From positions 30,261,855 through 30,325,854 of the forward strand of contig CM067363.1 in the NCBI GenBank assembly GCA_034401795.1: a DNA stretch of 64,000 nt, written 5' to 3'. The notes under the pieces were generated by a model. It was not told the origin of the DNA. It saw only the letters and a program-made list of their open reading frames with translations, and did not search any database. This document shows, piece by piece, positions 22,440 to 35,100 of the stretch. Source of the DNA: Chaetoderma sp. LZ-2023a (lineage: Eukaryota; Mollusca; Caudofoveata; Chaetodermatida; Chaetodermatidae). The translations under genes were made by a program, and so were the position numbers. Position 1 is the first letter of the stretch; every line of letters begins with the position of its first letter.

Positions 22440-23100
22440 TTATACGACCACACTGCTCTTCTCCTTTTTTTGGCATTTGTAAGAAAGATTTAAGAAGCAG
22501 ACATGGTCGAGCGAGAGGATGTCAACCAGATTGTGTCACTGATGGCTGGACGAGTGGATGGTTGGAGGCTCCACGTCTGAAACCCAAATATCATGAGGTA
22601 ATTCAAGATTGAGAGTTTTTTGTATTATGTTTATATATCATGTTCATTCATCTTATATATTCATGCTCATTCCCAGGCTAATATATTCAAAGAGCAGTTA
22701 ACCCTCTTGGCATATTTATGTTTCAGGCGAGATGCATGTTCGTGAGTTCTCTCCCTTTTCTTAGGAGAAAAAAGGGGGTGGGGCGCAGTGATGCAAATGT
22801 GATTCGGTTCCATTAACTTGATGGTCCTTTTAGGTCTCCATTAATCAAGTTTACGTCTAGCTCTTTCTCCAAGAGGCATAAGTAGCAATTGATGGCTTGC
22901 CCCTTCCCACCAGGTTACTGTCAAAATCGGAGGCAAGCCATGGGTATCTCTTGTTTGGTGGCTATGCAAACAATATGAGCTTCATGGCAAACGGGTACTC
23001 GGCAGTTGGGAGCCGGGTACCCGGTTCCAGGAGTCGGTAAAGCTTACTAAGTCTATAGTCCTAGGGCCCAGCTATCCAGGCTAGCTGTATCAGAAGTAAT
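22440..23100 (+). other. DIRS 3' end and ECHDC3 upstream region
   Basis: To about 22830 probably the 3' end of the DIRS element. 22880-22945 has an inverted pair GATGGCTTGCC / GGCAAGCCAT. 22990-23030 has GGGTACTCGG...CCGGGTACCCGG. No TATA box is obvious before 23104. Confidence 0.5.
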
Positions 23101-23103
23101 AGA

Positions 23104-23106
23104 ATG
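23104..23106 (+). CDS. ECHDC3: ECHDC3 exon 1, proposed start codon directly at a splice donor
   Basis: The ATG is followed immediately by GTGAGT, a consensus donor. Splicing to the acceptor at 23194 places ATG in frame with exon 2, which has no in-frame ATG of its own before the conserved region. An in-frame TAG lies upstream at 23062. The 5' untranslated part of this exon and its transcription start are not identifiable. Confidence 0.5.
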
Positions 23107-26100
23107 GTGAGTATTGTTAGATCTCGGAGAAAGGGAAATTGAAATTTCCTTCAATGTACTGCAATATGTTATTTTTTTGCTTTATGTGTTTCAGCCATTA
23201 ATAATAAGTTCTGCTAGATTGAGCAGGTATTTCAGTGTATCAGTAATAAACCAGCAGGAACTGACATTGACATCAGAAAACAATGGCATTCGCAGAATTT
23301 GTCTTAACAATCCATCAAAACGGTACGCACATGATTTGTCACTTAACTGTCTACTGCTGCAAGCCACCAGACAATAATTGCAATGGGGCATAACTGGACC
23401 TGCTGAATATTTTGAAAACAATTTGACTGAAAGTTGTTGGTGGCTAAAGCCATAAACAACTTTCAGTCAAATTGTTTTCAAAATATTCTGCATATCCAAA
23501 GTTTAGAAAATGTAGTGTGCAGAAATTCAGCATGCCGAGACAGGAACTGATGTCCCAGCATTATGTATATGTTATATTGTAACCATCTAGACAGCAAGTT
23601 TCAAGATAAACAATACAGACAGGTAACCTGTTGAATATTTTGAAACTAATTAGGGTTGTTGGCAACAACTCCGTGTCAAATTAGTTTTAGTGCTTGAAGG
23701 ATTTTATGGTGGTTGGCTCCAAAGACTCTAATCAAAATTTTGACATGTTCATGTTTTTGTATTGACACCGGGGGGTTTGGTCTTGTGGAGTTTTCCTGCA
23801 CAGATTTCAATGCAGCAGCCAGGTAACAGGTGAAGAGCACAGGGGATAGACCATCTCCCTGTGGGAAGCCGATTGATGTCTCAAACTCTACAGACTTCAC
23901 TGACTTGACTCATACTCTCAGCTTGGTGTCTGCAAGCAGTAGTCTCACTAGTCATAGCTCATCTTCATTAAAACATATATCTCCTCTTAAACTACTTAGT
24001 GGATTTTAACCAAATTTTACTAGAAGGATGTTATGGTGGTAGGCTTCAGAACTTCTATTCAGAATTTTGATTGGTCAATTTGTTCTGGCAATCATCTTGG
24101 ATTTTCAGAAATATTTCCAAAAATCCTTCAAATAAAATGTTACTCCTCCTTAATCAATGGACGATTTCAAGAAAATTTGAGTGGAACGATCTTAGTGTGG
24201 TACACTTCAACACTTCTAATGATAATTTGGATTGATCAATCTATTTGGTGGCCATCTTGTTTCTAAGTTTAAAGGATCATGTCCTTTTAAAGTTGTTGAA
24301 ATGCTAATGGTCCAGTGAGCGTCACAGCCCCTTGGGCCTCTTGTTTTAGCTCAGAACGCATGCGCACAGTCACAGAGGCACACACACGCACATGAGGCCG
24401 CGTTTCCACAGAACCTCACGCCTCACGGCTCACGCCTCACGTCTCACCCATCACATCTCACGGCTCACGTTTCACGTCCGTTTCCATTAACAGGTTCACG
24501 TTTCATTTCGGACTACGTTTTTGTAGCAAGAAGATGGATTCTTCTGACGAAGAAACGTTCGCACTAATGCTACTGTTAAAATGCCAGCAACGGAAACGAA
24601 AACGAAAATTAAATAAGCGTTCCATGTAGTGTCGTGAGCATTATTTATTACGCCTATATAGTAAAATCTACACGAAGGTCCACCTCTATATAAAGGCCAC
24701 TTTTGCTAATTCCCGAGTCCATTGCAACACTACATTCGAACCTCGATACAAAGACCACCTGACCATAAAGGTGTATTTTTATATGCCGACATAAGTAAAA
24801 TATGAAATTACCTGTATCAGGACAAAGATTTTAAATGATCTCTATACAGGCTCTACTACGGTTTCACCTCATGTTTAATGAACATGTACATTCATTGACT
24901 TGGGCGTGAGGCATGAATCGAAAGTTAACGTGACATGAGTCGGCCTATGGAAACCGCCGTATTGGTGTTCGTATGTTTATTTCTCCATTCACGTGTGGGA
25001 CGTGAGGCGTGAGGTTCTGTGGAAACGCAGCCTGAGAGTATTATAATTTCCAAATGTGCACAATATATTTTAGTACATCTATTAGGATTGCGCGATTACG
25101 TGATTAATTTGAAATTCATGATTATTTTTTAAATCGTGATTTTATATGATTAAATATTAAATAATCCAATAATCGTGAATGATTCTGCAGCATTGAATAT
25201 TTCAAAACCTACATTTTAATTACTCTAATGCGATCGGCCCGGTCACGGAAATGTACATTTTGCTCAGCGAATGCATGTTCATTTGCAGGCCAAGAGCAGA
25301 CTGTTTTTGAAAATGTATCACTGGAATGACTGGCTCGAGAATCGAGCCAGGCATTCCAGTGACACATTTTCAAAAATTGTCTTCTCTTGGCCTGCAAATG
25401 GAATTTTGCAACACCATTGCAGCTTTCGTCATTGATGTTTCTTTGCTGTTATAACTGGGTAATTAGTACTCATTCTGATTAACCGAGTAATCGCAATTAA
25501 TATTATTAAATAATCGATCATGATTACTGAAAGGAATAATCGCGCAAGCCTAACAGCTATATATAGTATAATATGTACATGTACTGGTCAGTCATCTTTC
25601 TGGCTAATCTGATGTTCTAATTATGTTTGCTTATAGAAATGCATTATCCCTTGAGATGCTGAACTGTCTTTATGAAGATCTGACACGCGTTTCACCTGAC
25701 CTACGCGTCATCATCCTAGCTGCCAATGGTGCTGTTTTCTCTGCAGGTCATGACCTTCGTCAGTTGGTGAGTATGTCCATATCTAACATGTCAGTTGGTG
25801 AGTATGTCCATATCTAACTCGTCAGTTGGTACGTATGTCCATACCTAACATATCAGTTGGTGAGTATGTCCATATCTAACTCGTCAGTTGGTGAGTATGT
25901 CCATATCTAACATGTCAGTTGGTGAGTATGTCCATATCTATCATGTCATTCGGTGAGTATGTCCATATCTAGCATGTCAGTTGGTGAGTATGTCCATATC
26001 TAGCATGTCAGTTGGTGAGTATGTCCATATCTAACTCGTCAGTTGGTGAGTATGTCCATATCTAACATGTCAGTTGGTGAGTATGTCCATATCTAACTCG

Positions 26101-29100
26101 TCAGTTGGTGAGTATGTCCGTCTCTTACATATCAGTTGGTGACTGGTTGTCTCTTGCAGGAGTGAGCTCTCAGTAGTGTTTAGCACTCAGGACTACTTAA
26201 TTGTCTCACCAGGCAATAATTTGAATGATAAAAAACTTGACTTGCTGAATATTTTGAAAACAATTTGACTGAAAGTTGTTGGTGGCTTAGCCACCAATAA
26301 CTTTCAGTCAAATTGTTTTCAAAATATTCAGCAGGTCCGGAGATATAACCTGAAATATGTTGTCCGCAAAAACTGCAGTCAGACGGTTAACTGAAGGACT
26401 CTGAGTAGTGGAGTATTTTACTGTCATTGGCAACATAGGCAATCTGCTTTGCTCCTTTCCTCTCTATTTACCCGGTAGTAAAAATGGGACCCATGTAAAA
26501 ACTGGAGAAGTTAGCCATCATGGCGACTAATAGACTGGAAATAAAAGCGTGTTTGATATTGTCTGAATGTGCACACGCGCACGCACACATGCATAGCTAA
26601 ACACTGGATAATAACATCTGTTGACCCTTTAACACTCATATGAGCCAAAAACGGCTTTTGCAGTGGTCTTGAAAAATGTCCATGTGCAGACCAAGAGAAG
26701 ACTATTTTTGAAAATTAACCATTGAATGGTCTGCAAATGGTCATTTTCTATGAGAAACATTTTCTTGAACAAATTTAAGTGTTAAAGGGTTATTGTTTTT
26801 GTTTATTTCAGACGAGTGCAAATCAGCATCAGCATTCAGAAATTCTTCGGCGATGCACTCAAGTCATGAGTTCTATAGAGGTAAATATATACTCAGCAAA
26901 TCTTCACAATCATAATAGTTCATGATCATGCTAGAGTCCATCATCGTGGCAGTAATGGCTTGAAAATACATGTATACTGGCAGGGGCTACAGGGCTCTGC
27001 ATTCTGATGCCTCGCCAGATCCCTGTAGCCATAACATCAAATTTACAGAAGTATTCCAAACAGCGATGTCACTAATAATTCATGAATCCCGTTTCTCTGT
27101 CAATCATATGACGTGGTAATCAACTATGTGATGTTTAGGCTGACATTGTAATCAATTATGTCATGAATGACACGATTTAGTTTGTCTTAAACGCTTAATA
27201 ATCTGTCGGTTGTACAAATTGTATGTCTTTACTATTTAATAAATATGCTGCTGAATATTTTGAAACTATTTAGACTGGACACTGGTCAGCAACAGTGCAA
27301 AGTCAAATTAGTTTCAAAATACTCAATAGTTTACCTGTATAATTTTCTGAAAATTGATAGTCAGGGTGTTCAGGGATCGATTGATCCCAACATGGGCGAA
27401 GTGTTGGCGGGGAATAGCTAAAACGAGATTCCTCCGTTGTGATTGATAGTTGTGGGTCTAGCTGTACATTGTTTGTCTGGTACATGTAATGATAACAGTT
27501 ATTTAAACGTGATATCTTTAACCCTTTCGTGGTCACCATATGTCATAAAAATCTTAATCTTTACTTAATGAATGTCCATTTTCATACCAAGAGAAGACTA
27601 TTTTTTGAAAAAGTGACCACTGGAATGTCTGGTGTGATTATCAAGCATGTCCATTCCTCAAGTCTGCCTCTTTTGTCTGTCTTGACCATTAAAGGGTTAA
27701 AGTCTGGTACCACTATTGTTTGTAATGACCTCCTTTATTTCATTGTTTGTAATGACTGCCTTTATTTCATTGTTTGTTACGACTGCCTTTATTTCATTGT
27801 TTGTAATGACTGCCTTTATTTCATTGTTTGTAATGACTGCCTTTATTTCATTGTTTGTAACGACTGCCTTTATTTCATTGTTTGTTACGACTGCCTTTAT
27901 TTCATTGTTTGTTACGACTGCCTTTATTTCATTGTTTGTAATGACTGCCTTTATTTCATTGTTTGTAATGACTGCCTTTATTTCATTGTTTGTTATGACT
28001 GCCTTTATTTCATTGTTTGTTACGACTGCCTTTATTTCCTTGTTTGTAATGACTGCCTTTATTTCATTGTTTGTAATGACTGCCTTTATTTCATTGTTTG
28101 TAATGACTGCCTTAATTCATTGTTTGTTACGACTGCCTTTATTTCATTGTTTGTAATGACTGCCTTTATTTCATTGTTTGTAATGACTGCCTTTATTTCA
28201 TTGTTTGTTATGACTGCCTTTATTTCATTGTTTGTAATGACTGCCTTTATTTCATTGTTTGTAATGACTGCCTTTATTTCATTGTTTGTTACGACTGCCT
28301 TTATTTCATTGTTTGTAATGACTGCCTTTATTTCATTGTTTGTAATGACTGCCTTTATTTCATTGTTTGTAATGACTGCCTTTATTTCATTGTTTGTAAT
28401 GACTGCCTTTATTTCATTGTTTGTTACGACTGCCTTTATTTCATTGTTTGTAATGACCTCCTTTATTTCATTGTTTGTAATGACTGCCTTTATTTCATTG
28501 TTTGTAATGACTGCCTTTATTTCAATTTTTGTAATGACTGCCTTTATTTCATTGTTTGTAATGACTGCCTTTATTTCATTGTTTGTTACGACTGCCTTTA
28601 TTTCATTGTTTGTAATGACTGCCTTTATTTCATTGTTTGTTATGACTGCCTTTATTTCATTGTTTGTAATGACTGCCTTTATTTCATTGTTTGTTACGAC
28701 TGCCTTTATTTCATTGTTTGTTACGACTGCCTTTATTTCATTGTTTGTAATGACTGCCTTTATTTCATTGTTTGTAATGACTGCCTTTATTTCATTGTTT
28801 GTAATAACTGCCTTTATTTCATTGTTTGTTACGACTGCCTTTATTTCATTGTTTGTTACGACTGCCTTTATTTCATTGTTTGTAATGACTGCCTTTATTT
28901 CATTGTTTGTAATGACTGCCTTTATTTCATTGTTTGTAATGACTGCCTTTATTTCATTGTTTGTTACGACTGCCTTTATTTCATTGTTTGTAATGACTGC
29001 CTTTATTTCATTGTTTGTAATGACTGCCTTTATTTCATTGTTTGTTATGACTGCCTTTATTTCATTGTTTGTAATGACTGCCTTTATTTCATTGTTTGTT

Positions 29101-32100
29101 ACGACTGCCTTTATTTCATTGTTTGTAATGACTGCCTTTATTTCATTGTTTGTAATGACTGCCTTTATTTCATTGTTTGTTACGACTGCCTTTATTTCAT
29201 TGTTTGTAATGACTGCCTTTATTTCATGGTTTGTAATGACCTCCTTTATTTCATTGTTTGTAATGACTGCCTTTATTTCATTGTTTGTAATGACTGCCTT
29301 TATTTCATTGTTTGTTACGACTGCCTTTATTTCATTGTTTGTAATGACCTCCTTTATTTCATTGTTTGTAATGACTGCCTTTATTTCATTGTTTGTAATG
29401 ACTGCCTTTATTTCATTGTTTGTAATGACTGCCTTTATTTCATTGTTTGTAATGACTGCCTTTATTTCATTGTTTGTTACGACTGCCTTTATTTCATTGT
29501 TTGTAATGACTGCCTTTATTTCATTGTTTGTAATGACTGCCTTTATTTCATTGTTTGTAATGACTGCCTTTATTTCATTGTTTGTTACGACTGCCTTTAT
29601 TTCATTGTTTGTTATGACTGCCTTTATTTCATTGTTTGTTACGACTGCCTTTATTTCATTGTTTGTAATGACTGGCTTTATTTCATTGTTTGTAATGACT
29701 GCCTTTATTTCATTGTTTGTAATGACTGCCTTTATTTCATTGTTTGTAATGACTGCCTTTATTTCATTGTTTGTTATGACTGCCTTTATTTCATTGTTTG
29801 TAATGATTGCCTTTATTTCATTGTTTGTTATGACTGCCTTTATTTCATTGTTTGTAATGACTGCCTTTATTTCATTGTTTGTAGTGACTGCCTTTATCTC
29901 ATTGTTTGTAATGACTGCCTTTATTTCATTGTTTGTAATGACTGCCTTTATTTCATTGTTTGTTATGACTGCCTTTATTTCATTGTTTGTTATGACTGCC
30001 TTTATTTCATTGTTTGTAATGACTGCCTTTATCTCAGTGGTAAGTTTAAAAAATAGTCTTCCCTTGCATATCTATGTTTTAGAAATCATGCGAAATGGAA
30101 CAACCAGAATTATTTAATGGCAGCAGAAATTAACCCTAAGTAATAATCGAATTTGTTCAAGAAAATTTTAATTTTCTCATAGACAATGTCCATGTGCAGA
30201 CCAAGAGAAGACTATTTTTGAAAAGTTATCACCGGTTATCGAGCCAGTCATTGCAGTGGTAAATTTTCTAAAATAGCCTTCTCTTGGTGTGCAACGGGAC
30301 ATTTTTCAAGACCACTGCAGAAGCTGTTTTTGAAAAAAATTGATATTTTAAAAACAAATTTGAGTGTTAAAGGGTTAATGGCAAGCAGAATTTACAATGT
30401 GTCTCTCGGTAATGATTTTCTTATTTCACATATTATATCTCGTTTCAGGCATTACCTGTCCCTGTCATTGCTCAAGTACAAGGTGAGTACTGGACTAATG
30501 ATTTAATGATATAGCAAGGGTTTCTCATAAGGGTCCTTTTGAGACTAGAGACCCCCAAAATGTAACTGGCTAAGCCACCAACAACTTTCAGTCAAATTAT
30601 TTTCAAAATATTTAGCATATCCAGAGTTATTGCCCAATGAAATTATTGTCTGATGGCTTGCAGCAGTCAGTCAGTTAAAAGTTTCAAATCGATTCCAACA
30701 CACAAAAAGTGGGCAGAGCTTAGGTAGAAATGGGTGTAGCAGAGCTAGAAATAGGTGTAGCAGAGCTAGAAATAGGTGTAGCATAGCTAGAAATGGATGT
30801 AGCATAGCTAGAAATAGGTGTAGCATAGCTAGAAATGGGTGTAACATAGCTAGAAATGGGTGTAACATAGCTAGAAATGGGTGTAATATAGCTAGAAATG
30901 GGTATAATATAGCTAGAAATAGGTGTAGCATAGCTAGAAATGGGTGTAATATAGCTAGAAATGGGTGTAGTATAGCTAGAAATGGGTGTAATATAGCTAG
31001 AAATGGGTGTAGCATAGCTAGAAATGGGTGTAATATAGCTAGAAATGGGTGTAGCATAGCTAGAAATGGGTGTAACATAGCTAGAAATGGGTGTAGCAGA
31101 GCTAGAAATGGGTGTAGTATAGCTAGAAATGGGTGTAATATAGCTAGAAATGGGTGTAATATAGCTAGAAATGGGTGTAGCATAGCTAGAAATGGGTGTA
31201 ACATAGCTAGAAATGGGTGTAACATAGCTAGAAATGGGTGTAGCATAGCTAGAAATGGGTGTAACATAGCTAGAAATGGGTGTAGTATAGCTAGAAATGG
31301 GTGTAATATAGCTAGAAAGGGAGTTAGTGTTAGTTAAAAGTTTCAAATTGATTCCAACACACAAAAAGTGGGCAGAGCTTAGGTAGAAATGGGTGTAGCA
31401 GAGCTAGAAATAGGTGTAGCAGAGCTAGAAATAGGTGTAGCAGAGCTAGAAATAGGTGTAGCATAGCTAGAAATGGATGTAGCATAGCTAGAAATAGGGG
31501 TAGCATAGCTAGAAATGGGTGTAACATAGCTAGAAATGGGTGTAACATAGCTAGAAATGGGTGTAATATAGCTAGAAATGGGTGTAATATAGCTAGAAAT
31601 AGGTGTAGCATAGCTAGAAATGGGTGTAATATAGCTAGAAATGGGTGTAATATAGCTAGAAATGGGTGTAACATAGCTAGAAATGGGTGTAATATAGCTA
31701 GAAATGGGTGTAATATAGCTAGAAATGGGTGTAGCATAGCTAGAAATGGGTGTAATATAGCTAGAAATGGGTGTAGCATAGCTAGAAATGGGTGTAACAT
31801 AGCTAGAAATGGGTGTAGCAGAGCTAGAAATGGGTGTAGCATAGCTAGAAATGGGTGTAACATAGCTAGAAATGGGTGTAACATAGCTAGAAATGGGTGT
31901 AGCATAGCTAGAAATGGGTGTAACATAGCTAGAAATGGGTGTAGTATAGCTAGAAATGGGTATAATATAGCTAGAAATGGGTGTAGTATAGCTAGAAATG
32001 GGTATAATATAGCTAGAAATGGGTGTAGTATAGCTAGAAATGGGTATAATATAGCTAGAAATGGGTGTAACATAGCTAGAAATGGGTGTAATATAGCTAG

Positions 32101-35100
32101 AAATGGGTGTAATATAGCTAGAAATAGGTGTAGCATAGCTAGAAATGGGTGTAATATAGCTAGAAATGGGTGTAATATAGCTAGAAATGGGTGTAACATA
32201 GCTAGAAATGGGTGTAATATAGCTAGAAATGGGTGTAATATAGCTAGAAATAGGTGTAGCATAGCTAGAAATGGGTGTAATATAGCTAGAAATGGGTGTA
32301 GCATAGCTAGAAATGGGTGTAACATAGCTAGAAATGGGTGTAGCAGAGCTAGAAATGGGTGTAGCATAGCTAGAAATGGGTGTAACATAGCTAGAAATGG
32401 GTGTAACATAGCTAGAAATGGGTGTAGCATAGCTAGAAATGGGTGTAACATAGCTAGAAATGGGTGTAGTATAGCTAGAAATGGGTATAATATAGCTAGA
32501 AATGGGTGTAGTATAGCTAGAAATGGGTATAATATAGCTAGAAATGGGTGTAGTATAGCTAGAAATGGGTATAATATAGCTAGAAATGGGTGTAGTATAG
32601 CTAGAAATAGGTGTAGCATAGCTAGAAATGGGTGTAGTATAGCTAGAAATGGGTATAATATAGCTAGAAATGGGTGTAGTATAGCTAGAAATGGGTATAA
32701 TATAGCTAGAAATGGGTGTAGTATAGCTAGAAATGGGTATAATATAGCTAGAAATGGGTGTAGTATAGCTAGAAATAGGTGTAGCATAGCTAGAAATGGG
32801 TGTAGTATAGCTAGAAATGGGTATAATATAGCTAGAAAGGGAGTTAGTGTAGCTAGAACAGGGCGTAGCATAGCTAGAAATGGGCGTAACATAGCTAGAA
32901 ATCAGTGTAGCATAGTTAGAAATCTGTGTAATGTAGCTAAAAAGGGGCATAGCGTAGCTAGAAAGGGGTTTAGTGTAGCTAGAATTGGGCATAGCATAGC
33001 TAGAAATTGGCATAGCATAGCCAGAAATGGGTGTAGCATAGCTTGAAATGGGCGGAGCATAGCGAGAAATAGCTGTAGCGTAGGGAGAAATAGCCGTAGC
33101 GTCGCTAGAAATGGGCGTAGCTAGAAATGGGTATAGCATAGCTAGATAAGGGTGTAGCGTAGCTCGAAATCGGTGTAGCGTAGCTAGAAATGGGCATAGC
33201 GTAGCGAGAAATGGGTGTAGCGTAGCGAGAAATGGGTGTAGCGTAGCGAGAAATGGGTGTAGCATAGCTAGAAATAGGTGTAGCGTAGCGAGAAATGGGT
33301 GTAGCATAGCTAGAAATAGGTGTAGCTTAGCTAGAAATGGGTGGAGTGTAGCTAGAAATGGACCCCTTTATTCAGTCTATTGTTACCCTCATTCCATAAG
33401 GGGAAGAGTATATTAAATTCAGATCTGTCTACGTGCATGCATCTGTCTGTTTGTCTGTCCGGAACTTTAACCCTTCAATGATCAAGCCTGCCAAAACTGG
33501 CCTCTGGAGTGGTCTGAAGGAATGTCACTTTACAGGCCAGGTGAAGAGTATTTTTTTTAATTTACCACTGGCCTGTAAATGGACATTTGCTAAGCAACAA
33601 CGTTAGTTTTCTTGACATCTTGACCATTAAAGGGTTGCGTCGTCAACCAGTGGTCAACCAGTCAAAGGCCTGCTTTAGGTTTATAAAACAATAAAAGCTT
33701 ATATATTGTTCAGGATTGCATTAGCATGAGCGCTGATCATGCTGTTTCAGGTCTGGCCACGGCCGCTGGATGTCAACTCGTCGCAAGCTGTGATATTGTG
33801 ATAGCTGCTGATACTGCACAGTTTGCCACACCAGGGTAGGCTACATGTTTAATCCTTTGCTGGTCAAGGTTTGTCAAGAAAATTGAAATTTTTTCTTATT
33901 TACTCCTCTTGTATCAATTTATCCCCTTAATGGTCAAATTTGGTCAAGAAAATTTTAATATCTGCCTATTGAATGTCCATTTACAAGACAAGAGAATACA
34001 ATTTTGGAAAATTTATCACTGAAATGCTTGGCTCGGTTATCGAGCCAGTCATTCCAGTGGTAAATTTTAAAAACTTGTATTCACTTGACCTGTAAATGGG
34101 CATTCTGCAAGACCATAACAGTCTGGTTTTGTCTGTCTCGACCATTAAAAGGTTAACAGTCAAGCTGCCCAAAATGACCTTTACATTGGTATTGAAGACT
34201 GTATTTGAACATTTATCACTGGGATGACTGGCTTGATAATCGAGCCAGTCATTCCAGCGGTAAATTTTCAAAAATAGTCTCTGTTTATGATTGTATGCTA
34301 CTGATTGGTTATGGCATAAATACCTATTGACTCATTCACACCACAGTTGGTACTCATCAGCTAGATCTAGAGGTAGGGTTTGAAGTTCTTAGAACCCACA
34401 ATCCCTAGTTTAAGAGTCAACCTCATTACCATAGGACCACAGGCGTCATGTAGTTGGAAGGAAGCTGATAGACCATAATTCTCGACAACTGCTAAACCAG
34501 CATTAATTATTTGTATCAAGGTATCTTTGGCATGCATGATATCAGATAAGAGACTTAGCCATCTTACCAATGGACCTTTCCAATTTATCCATCCGTCATA
34601 ATCAACTAAGTAATGTGTAGGATGACGTCATAATTAAGTATGGCTTGAATGACTGGATTTATTCCGTCTTTAACGCTTAATAGTCCAACACATTCTATGA
34701 ATTGTATGTATGTATGGTTACTGTATTCTGCGGCTGTAGTAGTAGAAACATGCTACAGCTGCAATCAGTCCTTCTTCGCTTTTGCCCACTTTGTCTTGTC
34801 CTCAGCCAAAATCCTTAGCTTCCTCAGGTCCATTCTTGACTTGAGTGTACCAAATCCTGCTTTCTTGAGGTCACCTCATAGCACGCTTAGCAGATTTATG
34901 CAATGACGTCCTCTCCTGGCTCTGTATTTGCTGGCTCCGAGTAGAGTGAATTCCAAGGCTCCCTGTGCTGGTGTGTCTTCTGGCATCCTTAGCACATGGC
35001 CAAACATGGACCATCTGTGCTGGGCGACTTTTACAGACAGCGGCAGCGTATTACACATCTTGTATAGTGCATAGTTGGAAATTATGCTCTCTGGCCATCG

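Larger units (their letters stand above)
18620..22830 (+). mobile_element. DIRS-type tyrosine-recombinase retrotransposon, inactive
   Basis: Gag-like, RT-RNase H and tyrosine recombinase regions follow in the DIRS order on the + strand, all with frameshifts or stops. DIRS elements integrate through the recombinase and have no DDE integrase, and none is seen. GCATCGCTGC near 18688 is matched in inverse by GCAGTGATGC near 22786, which may be part of the inverted ends. The outer limits are approximate. The 3' end lies about 250 bp upstream of the proposed ECHDC3 start. Confidence 0.85.

Noticed and set aside
25761..26145. Regular 31-bp repeats considered as a CRISPR-like array
   Set aside because: Units are contiguous with no unique spacers, and the host is a eukaryote; it is a minisatellite.
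27529..30117. Open frame of more than 850 codons with 9-residue hydrophobic repeats
   Set aside because: It follows exactly the 27-bp tandem unit, lies in an ECHDC3 intron, and one lost base switches the repeat peptide; no start or domain supports it.
30671..33307. Minus-strand open frames of 200-640 codons with 7-residue repeats
   Set aside because: They are products of a 21-bp tandem array derived from a MITE arm; several frames are open at once.
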